Shown: positions 46,798 to 59,246 of the stretch, piece after piece
Position numbering within the stretch: the first letter of the stretch is position 1
Layout of the letters: each line of letters begins with the position of its first letter
Origin: Dactylis glomerata
Lineage: Eukaryota; Streptophyta; Magnoliopsida; Poales; Poaceae
Assembly (NCBI GenBank): GCA_007115705.1
Contig: QXEO01000406.1
Coordinates: 3,564,411-3,628,410, forward strand
Length of the DNA: 64,000 nt
Direction of reading: 5' to 3'
Notes under the pieces: model-generated
The model's input: the letters and a program-made list of their open reading frames with translations, nothing else
Databases searched by the model: none
What the model was told of the DNA's origin: nothing
Program-made: the position numbers and the translations under genes

Positions 46798-47970
46798 ATA
46801 CTAGCTAAATGCCCGCGCGTTGCTGCAAATTTTCTTATAAAATATAACATGCTATAAAAAAAATACATAAAACAACCAGCATAACTTTCGTTGCCATATT
46901 TTTTCTCCCCTAATTTGTTTCTCTCAACCATATTTTTTTCTATTCAATTCTCTCTAATTAGGAAAGTGGAATATTTGTGTCTATCAAAATTTGTGCAACA
47001 TCTTTGCCTCTAGCTTCATATGTCTTATCATAACCTGGTATCATAGTATCGGTGTGGATTCCCTTGTTCATCTGCCGTTACTATGTTTTACGTAAAAATC
47101 GCTTACACATAACACAATATCTTAAATTTGTAGCCATAGTTCGATTTCCGTGGGCTCCAAAATGACAAATTCAGATGACAGTGTATTTTCTTCGCTACCT
47201 GAATCCAAATGCAGTTTCAATTCAGCCTGGTACTCGTAGTACGCAGGCAGCAGCAAGAGTAGCAAGAAGCAATTAGCAGAGAAAAAGCACGTACACGGAG
47301 AGGGAGAATTGATTATCTAGCATCGTCTATTTTTCTCAAGTAGTCGCGCGGCAGAGAAATCGCTCGACATTCTCCTTTATTCTTCTCGTCCTGTTCGTCA
47401 CATCTAGCCGGAGCCGCTATGTGCTCACCCCGCTGCGTCCATGTTCGGCGTCGCATTGGACTGGGTGCCAGGGCGTTGGGGGCGCGCGTACTCACCCCGG
47501 TTTGCTCGGCAACAGCATACGACCAGGAGATGCGAGGCCGACCCAAAGGCAGGCGAGCGGGACCAGGAGGCGGGCCGGCGGCCGGTCGGATTGAGATTTG
47601 TGGCGGCCGTCAGAGTTGAGGCCTGGCGGTGACGGGAGAAGCAGAGGCTCGATCTGGAGCGGCCCAGCCCTAAGGACCCACTCAATCTGGAGCTAGCACT
47701 CGTGCGGACTGGCGGCGGCGATGTGGAGCTGGATCAATCGACCTCACTCGTCTCCCGTGCTCTCTCTCAATCTCTCATTCCTCCTCCTTGCTCCACCCTT
47801 TAAAATCAGTAGCAGACAGCCACTCCTCCCCTCGGTGCCTCCCCTCCTCTCCGCCGGTGTATCCTATGCATCGAAGTTGAAGCAGAGGCGGTGCATAACC
47901 TGCTCCAGCTCGGCATCCTCGACAGGAATCGCGCCGCCATATTCCGTCGGACAGGGCACACGTACATGAG

Positions 47971-48158
47971 CATCTCCCCTCTCACCAGATCGGCGGCCAT
48001 CCACCCCACCACCACTCCTCTTTTCCCTTTCCTCTCTCATCCCGGCGTGGACTTGCAAGCACGTGGGCATCTCCCCTCTCACCAGATCGGCGGCCATCCA
48101 TCCCACCACCACTCCTCTTTTCTCCTTCCTCTCTCACCCCGGCGTGGACTTGCAAGGC
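47971..48158. repeat. Tandem duplication, period 97 bp
   Basis: Two copies starting at 47971 and 48068, each beginning CATCTCCCCTCTCACCAGAT and ending near GTGGACTTGCAAG. Confidence 0.85.
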
Positions 48159-48184
48159 GGCGGAGAAAAGGGAGAGAGGGCAGG

Positions 48185-48370
48185 GGAGGAAAAAAATAGA
48201 ATCAAACCGGTAATTCACTTGGCGGTGGCAGTATCATGTAAATACTATGAACATTAAGGGTAATTTCGAAGCGGGGCAAGGGAGGAAAAAAATAGAATCA
48301 AACTGGTAATTCACTTGGCGGTGGCAGTATCATGTAAATACTATGAACATTAAGGGTAATTTCGAAGCGA
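48185..48370. repeat. Tandem duplication, period 96 bp
   Basis: Two nearly identical copies starting at 48185 and 48281, each with AATTCACTTGGCGGTGGCAG and ending TTTCGAAGCG. Confidence 0.88.
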
Positions 48371-48410
48371 CGCACGCCTACCAGTCTCATTGCAATTTTA
48401 TTTGTAGAGA

Positions 48411-48954
48411 TATATGCTAAATTTTGTTTAGGGTGTTACCTTAGGATGATGTCGGTCAATTCACTAGCCATACAATCGCTTAGGGCGATGTCCAAATATA
48501 GAACACATCGGCCAATTCTTCTTTTGGCGATAAGTGAAATAATATATCGGCCAAAATTTTCTTAGAATGATACTTGAAATAATGTATGGGCTATAATACC
48601 TTCAAGTATCCCACCACACGCTAGCTGGGATAATACTTTTAAAAAAATATTTTTTATTGAGAGCTTTGCACAACCCCTCTTCCTGCAAAGAGTCTACAAG
48701 CTATGAATTTTCAGAAATAATCTCTACAACTCTATATATCCCTCCACAACTCGGCGACCATTTGCCGAATTTGTATTTATTGTCCCAACAGGTCACACTT
48801 CTTTTAGTGTCAAGAATAATCTACTAACATAGTCGGACAATAAAAGCTCACTCCTTTTTAAAAACCATCTCACTGCAGCTCACCCATAGATATTTTAGAG
48901 TGATCAGAATCAAAAGAACTTTAAAAGTAAACCTCTATTGTTCGGCAATATGAC
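48411..48954 (-). other. Element Z: internal non-coding region
   Basis: AT-rich, with no frame. It shares GGCGATGTCC and ACACATCGGCCAATTCTT motifs with 46690-46790, marking it as Z sequence. Confidence 0.45.
48950..48954. repeat. Target-site duplication of element C, left copy (ATGAC)
   Basis: Exact match to 60901-60905. It sets the LTR start at 48955 (TGCTTGTTGCGG). Confidence 0.92.
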
Positions 48955-50565
48955 TGCTTGTTGCGGTACGGTAGATGTGAATCACCGTCCAGTTGGGAAC
49001 CCCAAGAGGAAGGTATGATGAGTAAAGCAGCAGTTTTCCCTCAGTAAGAAACCAAGGTTTATCGAATCCAGTAGGAAAAAACCAAACTCCAAAAGGTGAT
49101 GCTTGCTAGCCTAGTGACACTCCAACAAGGGCGCCTTTACGACACTTGTCGACACGTCTTCAACTAGTAGCAACACGGAACCTGCACACAACCAAATACT
49201 TTGTTCCCAACTTACGATGAGGTTGTCAATCTCACTGGTTTGCTTGAAACAAAGGAATGAGCGTATCAAGTGAAAAAATAGTAATAGTATGTGAGTAAAG
49301 TAAACAATGCGAGTAAAGTAAACATGTGATAGCAATATAATGGAAATAGGACCAGGGTCCACAGTTCACTAGTGGTGTCTCTCCATAAGATAAAATAACA
49401 TATGTTGGGTAAACAAATTACAGTTGGGCAATTGATAGAATAAAGACAACGTGCATGTCGAGAGGATCACTATGAGATTTACCCATCCAACTACATCTAT
49501 GACTAATAATCCACTTGTGGCGAATCAATCCAAGAACTCCACAAGTATTAAGTTGCGAACAACAGATAATTGCATTAAGCAAAGTGTGTAATGTAAACAA
49601 AGCATATGCCCTCGAGCATATGAATGTTGTTTTCCCCCTAGTAGCAACAACACATCTAAAACCTTAGAGGTTTCTATCATTCCCCCAGATTAAATAGAGG
49701 CATGAACCCACTATCGAGCATAAATACCCCCTCTTGGAATCACTAGCAACTACTCGGCCAAGATAGCTACTAACAACGGAGAGCATGCAAGATCATAAAC
49801 AACATAGAGATAACATAAGATAATATTCAGCACATCAACTCAATCATAACACCAATATTCATCGGATCCCAACAAACACAACATGTAGAATTACATAAAG
49901 GTAGTCTTGATCATGTAAAGCAGCTCACGAGATATAAACATGAAGCACATGGTGGAGAAGACAACCATCTAGCTACTGCTATGGACCCATAGTCCAAGGT
50001 AGACTACTCACTCATCGCGCCGGAGGCAAGCATGGCGATGAAGAAGACCTCTGGTGGTGATTCCCCTCTCCGGCAGGGTGCCGAGAAGAGCTTCTGGACC
50101 GTCCCGATCTTGGGCCAACGATGGCGGCGGATCGCGATGTGTTTCTGGAAAAGTGATCGGGTATTTAGGTTTTTCCTGTCGGGGGGTCCTTATAGGCGAA
50201 GGGGCAGCGTCAGAGGTGGACCAGGGGGCCCACACCACCAGGGGGCATGGGCCATCCCTAGGCCGCGTCGCCCTATGGTGTGGCCGCCCTCTGGCTCGGC
50301 TCCGTCTCCTCTTCGGTCTTCTGGAAGCTCTGTGAAATATCTGGATGTCTGGCTTTTGTTTCGCCCAATTCCGAGAATATTTCCTGTGTAACATTTCTGA
50401 AACACAAAAATAGCAGAAAATAGGAAACTGACACTGTGGCATCTCGTTAATAGGTTAGTTCCGGAAAATGTATAAAAATGCCACGAAGTGTAACAAAACA
50501 TTAAGCAAATGGTGTAAAAACAAGCATGGAGCATCAAAAATTATGGATACGTTGGAGACGTATCA
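48955..50565 (-). repeat. Element C, 3' LTR
   Basis: 1611 bp, paired with 59274-60900. It lacks a 30-bp stretch near 49481 that the partner keeps. Confidence 0.92.
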
Positions 50566-50580
50566 GCATCCCCAAGCTTA
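50566..50580 (-). other. Element C polypurine tract
   Basis: gcatccccaagctta on the + strand, abutting the 3' LTR, as in A, B and E. Confidence 0.7.
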
Positions 50581-50821
50581 GCTCCTGCTCGTCCTCGAGT
50601 AGGTAAGTGATAACAAAAGAAATAATTTTTAAGGTGACATGCACCTACACAATCTTGACCATATATGTAAGCGTTGTGTACTGGGATCAAAGAACTTAAA
50701 ATATGGGCATGAAAGATATAATCTTTATAGAAGAAACTTAGCAACCATGTTATAACATGAAAATGAACACAAACAAAAGATCATGAAAATGAAACAATGA
50801 AAGTCAAACGTGTGTTCAAAT

Positions 50822-50826
50822 CATAT
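50822..50826. repeat. Target-site duplication of element D, left copy (CATAT)
   Basis: Repeated exactly at 54664-54668. Confidence 0.94.
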
Positions 50827-51453
50827 TGATAAGGGGAGCATAGCTACTACTCCTACTATTTTACCACCTCCTTATGTTCTTAAGCTTGGACAATTCTATT
50901 TTGAAGTGCCTCCAGAAGATGATGTGAAGCCCAACTTTCGTACACCTCCAATGGAGTTTCATGGTCGGCGAGGCGCTGCAGCCAAAGATATTTAGGTGTT
51001 CTATTTTAATTAAGTTTGCGTGATGTTTTTATTTCAGTTTAGTTTTATTTGTGTGTGATGGTTTTGGGCCTGTTCAAAATCAAGTGTGTTTTGGCCATTT
51101 GGGCTTTTAGTTTTGTTATGGGGCCTAGCCCAGCCAAAGTAGCGTTTGGAGTCACCCATATAGGGTTATGGCAGCCGCCTTGTATCATTCAGACTTGTTA
51201 TTTTCGAGCTAAGAAAGAGACCAGAAAAGTCCCAATGTTTGGGGGCGCATATCGGTGTGTTTGATTGCTAATCTTTGAGATCTGATGTTATGCCATGCGT
51301 GGGAATTGATTCTGGTCAGTTTTAATGCGAGGAATTGAAGAGAGATCAGTTTGATCTACTTCAGAGTGAGTTCTCTTTGCTATCTTGCTGATTCTATCGA
51401 TCGCCGTGAAAGATTGGGCCTAAAACCCCTTCGGATCACATTGATCCGTATCA
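50827..51453 (+). repeat. Element D, 5' LTR
   Basis: 627 bp, TGATAAGGGG to CCGTATCA. I counted about 13 substitutions and no length change against 54037-54663. Confidence 0.94.
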
Positions 51454-51456
51454 TCT

Positions 51457-51468
51457 TGGTATCAGATT
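51457..51468 (+). other. Element D primer-binding site (initiator tRNA-Met)
   Basis: TGGTATCAGATT, three bases after the LTR. The plant iMet complement is TGGTATCAGAGC, so the last two bases differ. Confidence 0.75.
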
Positions 51469-52205
51469 CGTCGGGTTTATCACGGCGGAGTTTGTTGTTG
51501 AGATCGATTTGTTTTGCTGAGATTTCTCTGCTGAGGAGGACTAGAAGACCAGATTGGTTTCAGATTGATCAAGATTAACACAGTCCAGTCCAGGCACGTT
51601 CTCTGCATGCATCGTTCTCATCAAAGGTTTGTTCCAATTTGATTGTTTCGTATTTGGCAACTAAGGATCAGATAGTTGGTGGAGGCTCCGCGTGCTGTCT
51701 CGATCAGATCGGATCTCAATTTACCGGGCAGCAGAAGTGTCTCGATCAGATCAGATCCCGTTCAAAGCCGGAGGTTTGTTTCTGTTTTGGGTTTCGGATC
51801 GCTCCAGAGATAGCGCTCCGCCTGCCATCGCGCCTAACGGGAGAGGAAGTCTAGGGTCGAGAGAGACTCGCCCACGCCCGCGCCCCATCGGGACTCGCCC
51901 GCGTGCTTGGCGCTCCAGCGCTCGCCACAGTGGGCTGGCCCATTGGTCCGCCATCGCGCAGGGCGTGTCGCTCGCCCCAGCACAGAGATAGTCTGGGGTC
52001 GGGCGTCGCTAGTCTCGCCCCCGACGCTGGCTCGTTTTCTCTGCCACTCATCACATACCTTGGATTCTCTACTAGGATTGTTTTCATTGCAAGATCTCAT
52101 CGACCCAAGATCTGATTGCTCCCTACCGCGTCTGTAGTTAGGCGCCCCGTTGATCCAAGTTTCAGCTCAGTGTTTCCAGCTGGATTTTGTTGTTATTTGG
52201 ATACA
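51469..52205 (+). other. Element D leader
   Basis: About 740 bp between the PBS and the gag ATG, with GATC-rich short repeats (CTCGATCAGATC) near 51690-51760. Overlapping frames on both strands (51690-52100) have no recognisable product. Confidence 0.6.
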
Positions 52206-54039
52206 ATGGTGAATTCTATTGAGGGAGAAAATTCAGTAGCTGCTGGAGAGAAGAAAGAGGAGCTTGTACTGCCTGTTTTTGCTGCTGATCTAGCTCCTAA
52301 TGTTCGGGCTGGTTTTGATAGTACGTGCAATTTTATTTTGCAGAGTCATGCCGCATTGACAGCGCAAAATTGCACAGCTTGCTACCCGGATTGATGCAAT
52401 GGGTGATGCTACCGCCCATGCACCCATGCAGCCCCCTCTTGCTGCACAACCTCCCGACGTGGTACCACACCGTCCTGCTGAAATTCATGATCATCGACCC
52501 GTGGCACCCGCTTATGACGGAGAACTTGACGATGACGCTGATTATGTACCACAACAACAACAGTTTGCTGCTCGTCCTGCAGGTGCTCATCGTGTACAGC
52601 CACATGATCGTGACCGTGTTGGCCATGCTGGTCGTGTTCCGCTTGATGACGGTGGTCTTGGACGCATCAAATTGTCCATCCCTCCTTTTTCCAGTGACCG
52701 CGGACCTGACGATTACTTGGAATGGGAGATGCGCATGGATCAGATTTTTGCTACTCATTATTACACTGAGGAGAAGAGACTTCAACTGGTTGCTGTTGAA
52801 TTCACCGGTTATGTGCTGATTTGGTGGAACCAAATTCTGCGTATGCGTACTCACCCAACATCATGGAGCGGTATGAAAGATCTTATGCGCCATCGCTTTG
52901 TTCCTGAACACTACAAGAGAGACATGTATAATAAGTTGCAGTAGCTCACTCAAGGTACTAAATCTGTGGATGAGTATTATAAAGAGATGGAGTTGTTGAT
53001 GATACGTACAGGGACAAGGGAGGATATAGAGGCCACGATGTCTCGGTTCTTGAATGGACTGAATTTTGAGGTGCATGATCGTGTGGAGATGGTTTACTAT
53101 AATGATCTTCAGGATCTTGTGCATCAAGCTGAGCATGCAGAGCAACAAATCAAATGACGCCAAGCTAAAGCACCTGCAAATTCATGGCATCGATCCCATA
53201 CCGAGGCTGTTGGTCCTAGTGTTAAGACGACACCTTCTACACGCTCTAATAATGTTTCTCATAGCGAGGCACCCAAATCTGGAGTGTCCAAAACTGCATC
53301 TACGCAGTCCACAACAAACATCGAGTGTTTTACTTGTGGAGGACGCAGACACATGAAGCGTGATTGCCCAAATAGAAAAAGGGTGATGCTCACACATGAT
53401 GGCTATGTTTCTGCTACTGATGATGAGAAAGCTGATGCGTCATCAAGTGAGGAATCTAAGGAAAATCCTGAAGTGATCGTGGATGGGTATGAACTTGCTG
53501 CAAATTTAAAAAATCTAATGGTGCAACGCATACCAGAAGATCACATACATGACCAAGGGCAGCGCTGGAATATATTTCAGACCCAATGCATCGTCAAGGA
53601 CACCACTTGCAAACTGATTATTGATGGTGGCAGCTACACAAATGTTGTTAGCAAGAGTTTGGTGGATTCTCTATCATTGCCTACATGGAAGCACCCGCAG
53701 CCGCAGTGTGTTGAGTGGTTGTATAATTCAGGGAAGCTGAAAGTCACACATAAGGTGCGCCTGAAATTTTCAGTAGGTAATTATGAGGACACAGTGGTCT
53801 GTGATATTTTGCCTATGGATGCATGTCATGTGCTGCTAGGAAGACCCTGGCAATTTGATAGGCATTCCACTCATGAAGGCAGGTCCAATGTTTATTCCTT
53901 ATGGCATAAGGGGAAGCGTCATGTGTTGCAGCCTATGCTTGATAAGGATATCAAAGTGGACGTGCTTGCTGCCCAGAAAAAGGTCCAACACATTCAGGCG
54001 AAATCGAGGATGGTTTCCTTTCAAGTTGGGGGGGGATGA
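52206..54039 (+). pseudogene. Element D gag-protease
   Basis: Starts at the ATG at 52206 (MVNSIEGENS). A frameshift lies between about 52345 and 52399, after which one frame runs to 54039 with in-frame stops at 52942-52944 and 53155-53157. The gag core has IKLSIPPFSSDRGPDDYLEW, GYVLIWWNQILRMR and MRHRFVPEHYKRDMYNKLQ. A CCHC knuckle CFTCGGRRHMKRDC is encoded at 53326-53367. The aspartic protease follows with LIIDGGSYTNVV (about 53612-53650) and VLLGRPWQFDRH. The last residues (VGGG) are encoded by the PPT, and the TGA stop is the first three bases of the 3' LTR. Pol is missing. Gag binds RNA and the protease matures the particle, but not from this copy. Confidence 0.88.
54028..54036 (+). other. 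Element D polypurine tract
   Basis: GGGGGGGGA directly before the 3' LTR, read in frame as the last Gly codons of the protease ORF. Confidence 0.8.
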
Positions 54040-54663
54040 TAAGGGGAGCATAGCTACTACTCCTACTATTTTACCACCTCCTTATGTTCTGAAGCTTGGA
54101 CAATTCTGTTTTGAAGTGCCTCCAGAAGATGACGTGAAGCCCAACTTTCGTACACCTCCAATGGAGTTTCATGGTCGCCGAGGCGCTGCAGCCAAAGATA
54201 TTTAGGTGTTCTATTTTAATTAAGTTTGCGTGATGTTTTTATTTCAGTTTAGTTTTATTTGTGTGTGATGGTTTTGGGCCTGTCCAAAATCAAGTGTGTT
54301 TTGGCCATTTGGGCTTTTAGTTTTGGTATGGGGCCTAGCCCAGCCAAAGTAGCGTTTGGAGTCACCCATATAGGGTTATGGCAGCCGCCTTGTATCATTC
54401 AGACTTGTTATTTTTGAGCTAAGAAAGAGACCAGAAAAGTCCCAATGTTTGGGGGCGCATATCGGTGTGTTTGATTGCTGATCTTTGAGATCTGATGTTA
54501 TGCCATGCGTGGGAATTGATTCCGGTCAGTTTTAATGCGAGGAATTGAAGAGAGATTAGTTTGATCTATTTCAGATTGAGTTCTCTTTGCTATCTTGCTG
54601 ATTCTATCGATCGCCGTGAAAGATTGGGCCTAAAACCCCTTCGGATCACGTTGATCCGTATCA
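54037..54663 (+). repeat. Element D, 3' LTR
   Basis: 627 bp, paired with 50827-51453. Confidence 0.94.
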
Positions 54664-54668
54664 CATAT
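54664..54668. repeat. Target-site duplication of element D, right copy (CATAT)
   Basis: Exact repeat of 50822-50826. Confidence 0.94.
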
Positions 54669-57024
54669 GGAAAAACATTCAAATGGTTTTCAGCTTGTCC
54701 TTCATGAGAGAGCAAAACATAAATGCATAGGACACGTTCAAGTTTAAGAGGGCGACTAGATACAAGTAATTTAAGAACAAGTGAAACCAACAATATGAAT
54801 CAATCAATGAAAACTTTGGGACAATGCACATTATACTCAGAATGACAACTATGCTCTCTTAATGGTGCATAAAGATAGAAGGTGGTGACTCAACATAAAA
54901 GTAAAAGAAAGGCCCTTCACGGAGGGAAGCAGTGATTAAACATGTGCTAGAGCTTTTCATTTGTAAAACAGAGATAAAACTTGGGTTTTGAGAGGTGGTT
55001 GCTTTTGTCAACGACTGGCAATGGGGTCTTACTATCTTCCATAATAAACAAGTGAGAGTGGTTCCGAGTTCTTTGAAAATTTGGCACATTGGTGCTCTTT
55101 TATAAAGCTTTGGCACTCCTCCCCACCTTTTTTCCTTTCACAAACCATGGCTAACCGATTCCATCGGGTGCCCACCAACATTCACATACCATGGAGGAGT
55201 GCCTTTTTTTAAGAATTAGATTGCAATGGTCTTACCAGCTCTCATGCAAAATTAAAGATGAGCAGATGAAGCTGCCTAGTCGAGGGGTACTTAATTTAAT
55301 ATGGAAGATAGCAATTCCGACCACTACGTCCCCATGAGCTAAAAATAGTGGCACAAAACGAGAAGTAGTTGAAAGTTTTGAAAGGTAGCACATGAAAATT
55401 TACTTTGGAATGGCTTACAAATACCATGCATAGAAATTTATAGTGGACACAATGGCAAACTTGGTTTTTAGGAGTTGGATGCACGAGTAGAGCTCATACT
55501 CAGTACAAAATGAGGGCTAGCAAAAGACTGGGAGCGACCAACTAAGAGAGCAATAATGGCCATAATCATGCAAAGCGATAAAGCAACATTAAAAGAAGCA
55601 TAAGATGGCATCAAAAGTCAAAAACTAAATTATCATAGAGGCAATGGCGACTTTGTATGAGTCTAACATGTGTGAGCATGCGCCAAGTCAACCCAAATAA
55701 AGCATCAAGGAGAAAACCAAAATAATGCTTCCAAATAATTAAAACAACGCACGATTTTTTCAAAGGCTCATTAAGCAATCTCAGTTATTTGAGACAAATC
55801 ATGCTACAGCAAAACCACTAAGCATACTATCAAAAAGACATCAAGTACGACAAGGCCGCAGTCTACACAAGCTCCTTCTTGTACCACTTTTTTGCATAAA
55901 GCTTTTTCTCTTTCCCAACACTATTCGAACTTTTTATAACCAACTCTTTTGATAAAAACTAATATAGACCAGAGGCAAAAATACACCTTGATGAAAAGAT
56001 ATAACAAGATCTGAACACAAATCAAGGCAAAAAATGAAAGCTGAACGCAGTTCTAGAAAAAGAGAACACTCGTGGAAACGAATTGAGTGAAAAACGGAGT
56101 GTTCTTGGCAAATGAAAAGCAAGGCAACTTCTCCAAAAGAAATTTGTTGGGGTCCAACCATTTATTGCAGCAAACAAAACAAAACTAAACTGAAAACTAA
56201 AAACAACTGACGCTCAAAGAAAAACGCATAATGCATGAAGCAAAAAAAATATAGCGTATTGAAAGGTGACATGATTTTTGCCAATGAAGTTGTGCCTCGA
56301 GGGCATCCCCAAGCTTTGACGCTTGTACTTCTTGGATATTTCTTGGGGTGACATGGGCATCCCCAAGCTTGAGCTTTTGTCCATTCTTCAACTCATCTCA
56401 TCATTCTCCGATCCCTACACTTGAAAACTTCCTTCATACAAAACTAAACACAAATCTATTAGCAACATTAGTGTAAGCATAACATAGAATCAACCCCTTT
56501 TTGCTTCAGGTTTCAACTCAAAAACACCACATATAAAGTATATACTATTATATCAACTTCCCCAAAAGTTCCGTGATCAAAAGAACTCAAAAAGAAAGCG
56601 ATAAAGCGGCAAACACAAATATTGGCAGAAATCTGTCAAAACAGAACAGCTGACAAAGGTCGAATTTTTAGAGGGTTTTATGTTGCTCAAATTAAAAAGT
56701 GTTCAACTAATGAAAGTTTGGATATAACCTGGGGCATATGCGCAAGAAATCGCAGGTCCAAAATATATACAGAGAATTTTCACGAATTTTTATGGTGCGG
56801 CACCGAAAACTGTTTCAGGACAGCAACATCCCCAAATCTTACCTCGCTCAAATTAGAGGCTTCTCTTGGCACAAAAACGAAATAAAAATGATAAGGAGAG
56901 GTCATTATAGTAGTAATAACTTCCAAGACTCAAATAAAATAAAAAGAACTGAATGTAAAACATTGGGTTATCTCCCAAGAGTGCTTTTCTTTAACGCCTT
57001 TGAGCTAGGCGCAGAAAGTGCGAA
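54669..57024 (-). other. Element C internal non-coding region (right of D)
   Basis: Mostly parallel to the non-coding regions of A, B and E. The stretch at about 54940-55450 is not found in them and replaces a longer segment. PPT-like repeats lie at 56303-56316 and 56357-56370. Confidence 0.7.
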
Positions 57025-59087
57025 TCAAGTAATATCAAGTGATGAAGCATCAAGCTCATAATTTGCTCTAAGAATAGAGTCAAAAAGTAATTTCTTCCTC
57101 TTTCTAGGGAAGTGTTCCATACCTTTCATGAGTGGGAATTGATATTTGATGGTGCCTTCCCTCATATTAATGATAGCACCTACAGTTCGAAGAAAGGGTC
57201 TTCCCAAAATAATAGGACATGGAGCATTGCATTCAACATCCATGACAAGAAAATCAACGGGAACAAGGTTATTGTTAACCACAATAAGAACATCATTAAT
57301 TCTTCCAAAGGTTTCTTCTTAGCAACATCAGCAATAGGAACATCATAATAACACTTTTCAAGCGGTGGTAAATCAAGCATGTCATAAATTTTTCTAGGCA
57401 TGATAGAAATACTAGCACCTAGATCACATAAAGCATGGCAATCAAAACCATTAACATGCATATCAATGATGGGTTCCCAACCATCTTCTAACTTCTTGGG
57501 AACAGAAGCTTTTTGCTTCAACTTTTCATCCCTAATTTTCATAAGAGCATTGGTAATATGCTTAGTAAAAGCAACATTTAAAGAACTAACATTAGGAGTC
57601 AAAGCAAGCTTTTGCAAGAACAAAATAACTTCAGATATATTGCAGCCATCAACATCAAAATCATTAAAGGAAATAGAGCTATCATCTTCCACACTCCGAA
57701 AAATTTCAGCACTCTTTTGAGAAAAAGTTTTGGCAGTTTTAGGCTTTTTAACACAGGGAGTGGGAGTTTTCTCTACACCAATCAAAGTAAGAGGATTGCT
57801 AGCATTTGGAATAACATCATTAGAGGTAGTAATGGTACATACCTTCATCTTTCTAGCCATCTCATCTTCTCTTTCCCACCTGGCATGCAATTCTGCTAGC
57901 ATCCTAACATTTTCATCAATTCTAACTTGGATAGCATTAGCAGTGGCAAAAGGATTGTTCTCTTTCACATCATTAGGCAACACTTTTAATTTCAGAAGTT
58001 CAACATCATGAGCAAGGCTATCAACTTTAGAAGCAAGAATATCAATTTTGCCTAACTTTTCCTCAACAGACTTGTTAAAAGCATTTTGCTTACCGATGAA
58101 GTCCTTAAGCATTACCTTAAGCTCGGAGGGCGCGGCCCTAGTGTTGTTGGAGGAATTACCATAAGAGTTACCATAACCATTACCATTGGTAAAATGATAC
58201 GACCTATAATTTTTACTAGCAAAATTGTTTCTATAAGCATTGTTGTTAAAATTATTATTTCTAATGAAGTTTACATCAACATGCTCTTCTTGGGCAACCA
58301 AAGAGGCTAAAGGAACATTATTAGGATCAACATGAGTCCTATCATTAGAAAGCATAAGCATAATAGCATCAATCTTATCACTCAAGGAAGAGGTTTCCTC
58401 AACAGAATTTACCTTCTTACCTTGTGGAGCTCTCTCGGTGTGCCATTCGGAGTAATTTACCACCATATTGTCAAGAAGCTTTGTTGCGGCGCCCAAGGTA
58501 AGGGACGTAAAAGTGCCTCCAGCAGCTGAATCAAGTAGGTTCCTTGAAGAAAAATTCAGTCCTGCATAAAAAGTTTGGAAAATCATCCAAGTAGTCAGTC
58601 CATGAGTGGGACAATTCTTTATCATAGATTTCATTCTTTCCCAAGCTTGAGCAACATGTTCATTATCAAACTGACTAAACTTCATAATATTGCTACGCAA
58701 AGCTATAATCTTAGCAGGAGGATAGTATCTACCAATAAAAGCATCCTTACACTTAGCCCATGAATCAATACTATTTTTAGGCAAAGACAGCAACCAATCC
58801 TTAGCTTTTCCTCTCAAAGAAAAAGGAAACAACTAAAGCTTAATAATATCACTTTCTACATCCTTATATTTCTGCATCTCACATAGCTCAACAAAATTGT
58901 TGAGATGAGCTGCAGCATCATCAGTACTAGCACCAGAAAATTGCTCTTTCATAACAAGGTTCAACAAAGCAGGCTTAATCTCATAAAAATTTGCAGCAGG
59001 AGCAGGTGGCGCAATAGGAGTGCAGATAAAATCACTATTATTCATACTAGTAAAATCACACAACTTGGTGTTCTCAGGAGTAGCCAT
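57025..59087 (-). pseudogene. Element C gag-protease (broken)
   Basis: Orthologous in layout to the frame of E: ATG at 59087 (MATPENTKLCDF), gag core, Asn-rich linker, protease with DLGAS and ILGRPFL, end SSLDIT plus stop at 57025. Two breaks are seen: a stop at 58833-58835, where A and E have Leu, and a one-base deletion at about 57307 in a C-run inside the protease, after which the frame resumes with VNNNLVPVDFLVMD. Otherwise open for about 550 codons. Confidence 0.86.
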
Positions 59088-59246
59088 TCTAGCAAAACTA
59101 AAAGCAGACAAGTAAAAACAACTATCAAGGATACTAATTTTTTTGGGTTTTTGATAAAAAAATGTAAGTAAAAATAAAGTAAAATCAAAACTTAAAACAA
59201 AGTAAAGGATGTGCGTGCGAAACTCCCCTTGCAGAAGTCTTTTTTT

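Larger units (their letters stand above)
46798..48410. mobile_element. Unclassified insertion U within Z
   Basis: About 1.6 kb starting near CTAGCTAAATGCCCGCGCGT and ending near TTTGTAGAGATATATG. Elements with the TGCCCG(C/T)GCGTTGC start are common in grasses, but I cannot assign the class: no clear terminal inverted repeat or duplication is visible. The centre (about 47300-47900) is GC-rich, with overlapping frames on both strands that show no recognisable protein. Two large tandem duplications lie in its second half. Confidence 0.45.
50827..54663 (+). mobile_element. LTR retrotransposon D (chromovirus-like Gypsy, gag-protease only)
   Basis: 3837 bp, plus orientation, with two 627-bp LTRs and perfect CATAT duplications. 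The PBS matches initiator tRNA-Met, the PPT is a run of G at 54028-54035, and there is one gag-protease region. RT, RNase H and integrase are absent: the protease frame runs straight into the PPT. The gag core, single CCHC knuckle and iMet primer fit the chromovirus side of Gypsy. It lies inside element C and is the innermost insertion here. Confidence 0.93.

Noticed and set aside
47313..48218. Several overlapping GC-rich frames on both strands in U
   Set aside because: Overlap on both strands, low complexity and tandem duplications explain them; no domain seen.
48959..48970. Element C LTR start at TGTTGCGG
   Set aside because: A start at 48955 (TGCTTGTTGCGG) gives a perfect ATGAC duplication and fits the right LTR; the later start does not.
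51690..52137. Overlapping frames in the D leader
   Set aside because: Short, on both strands, upstream of the gag ATG, with repeat-rich composition.
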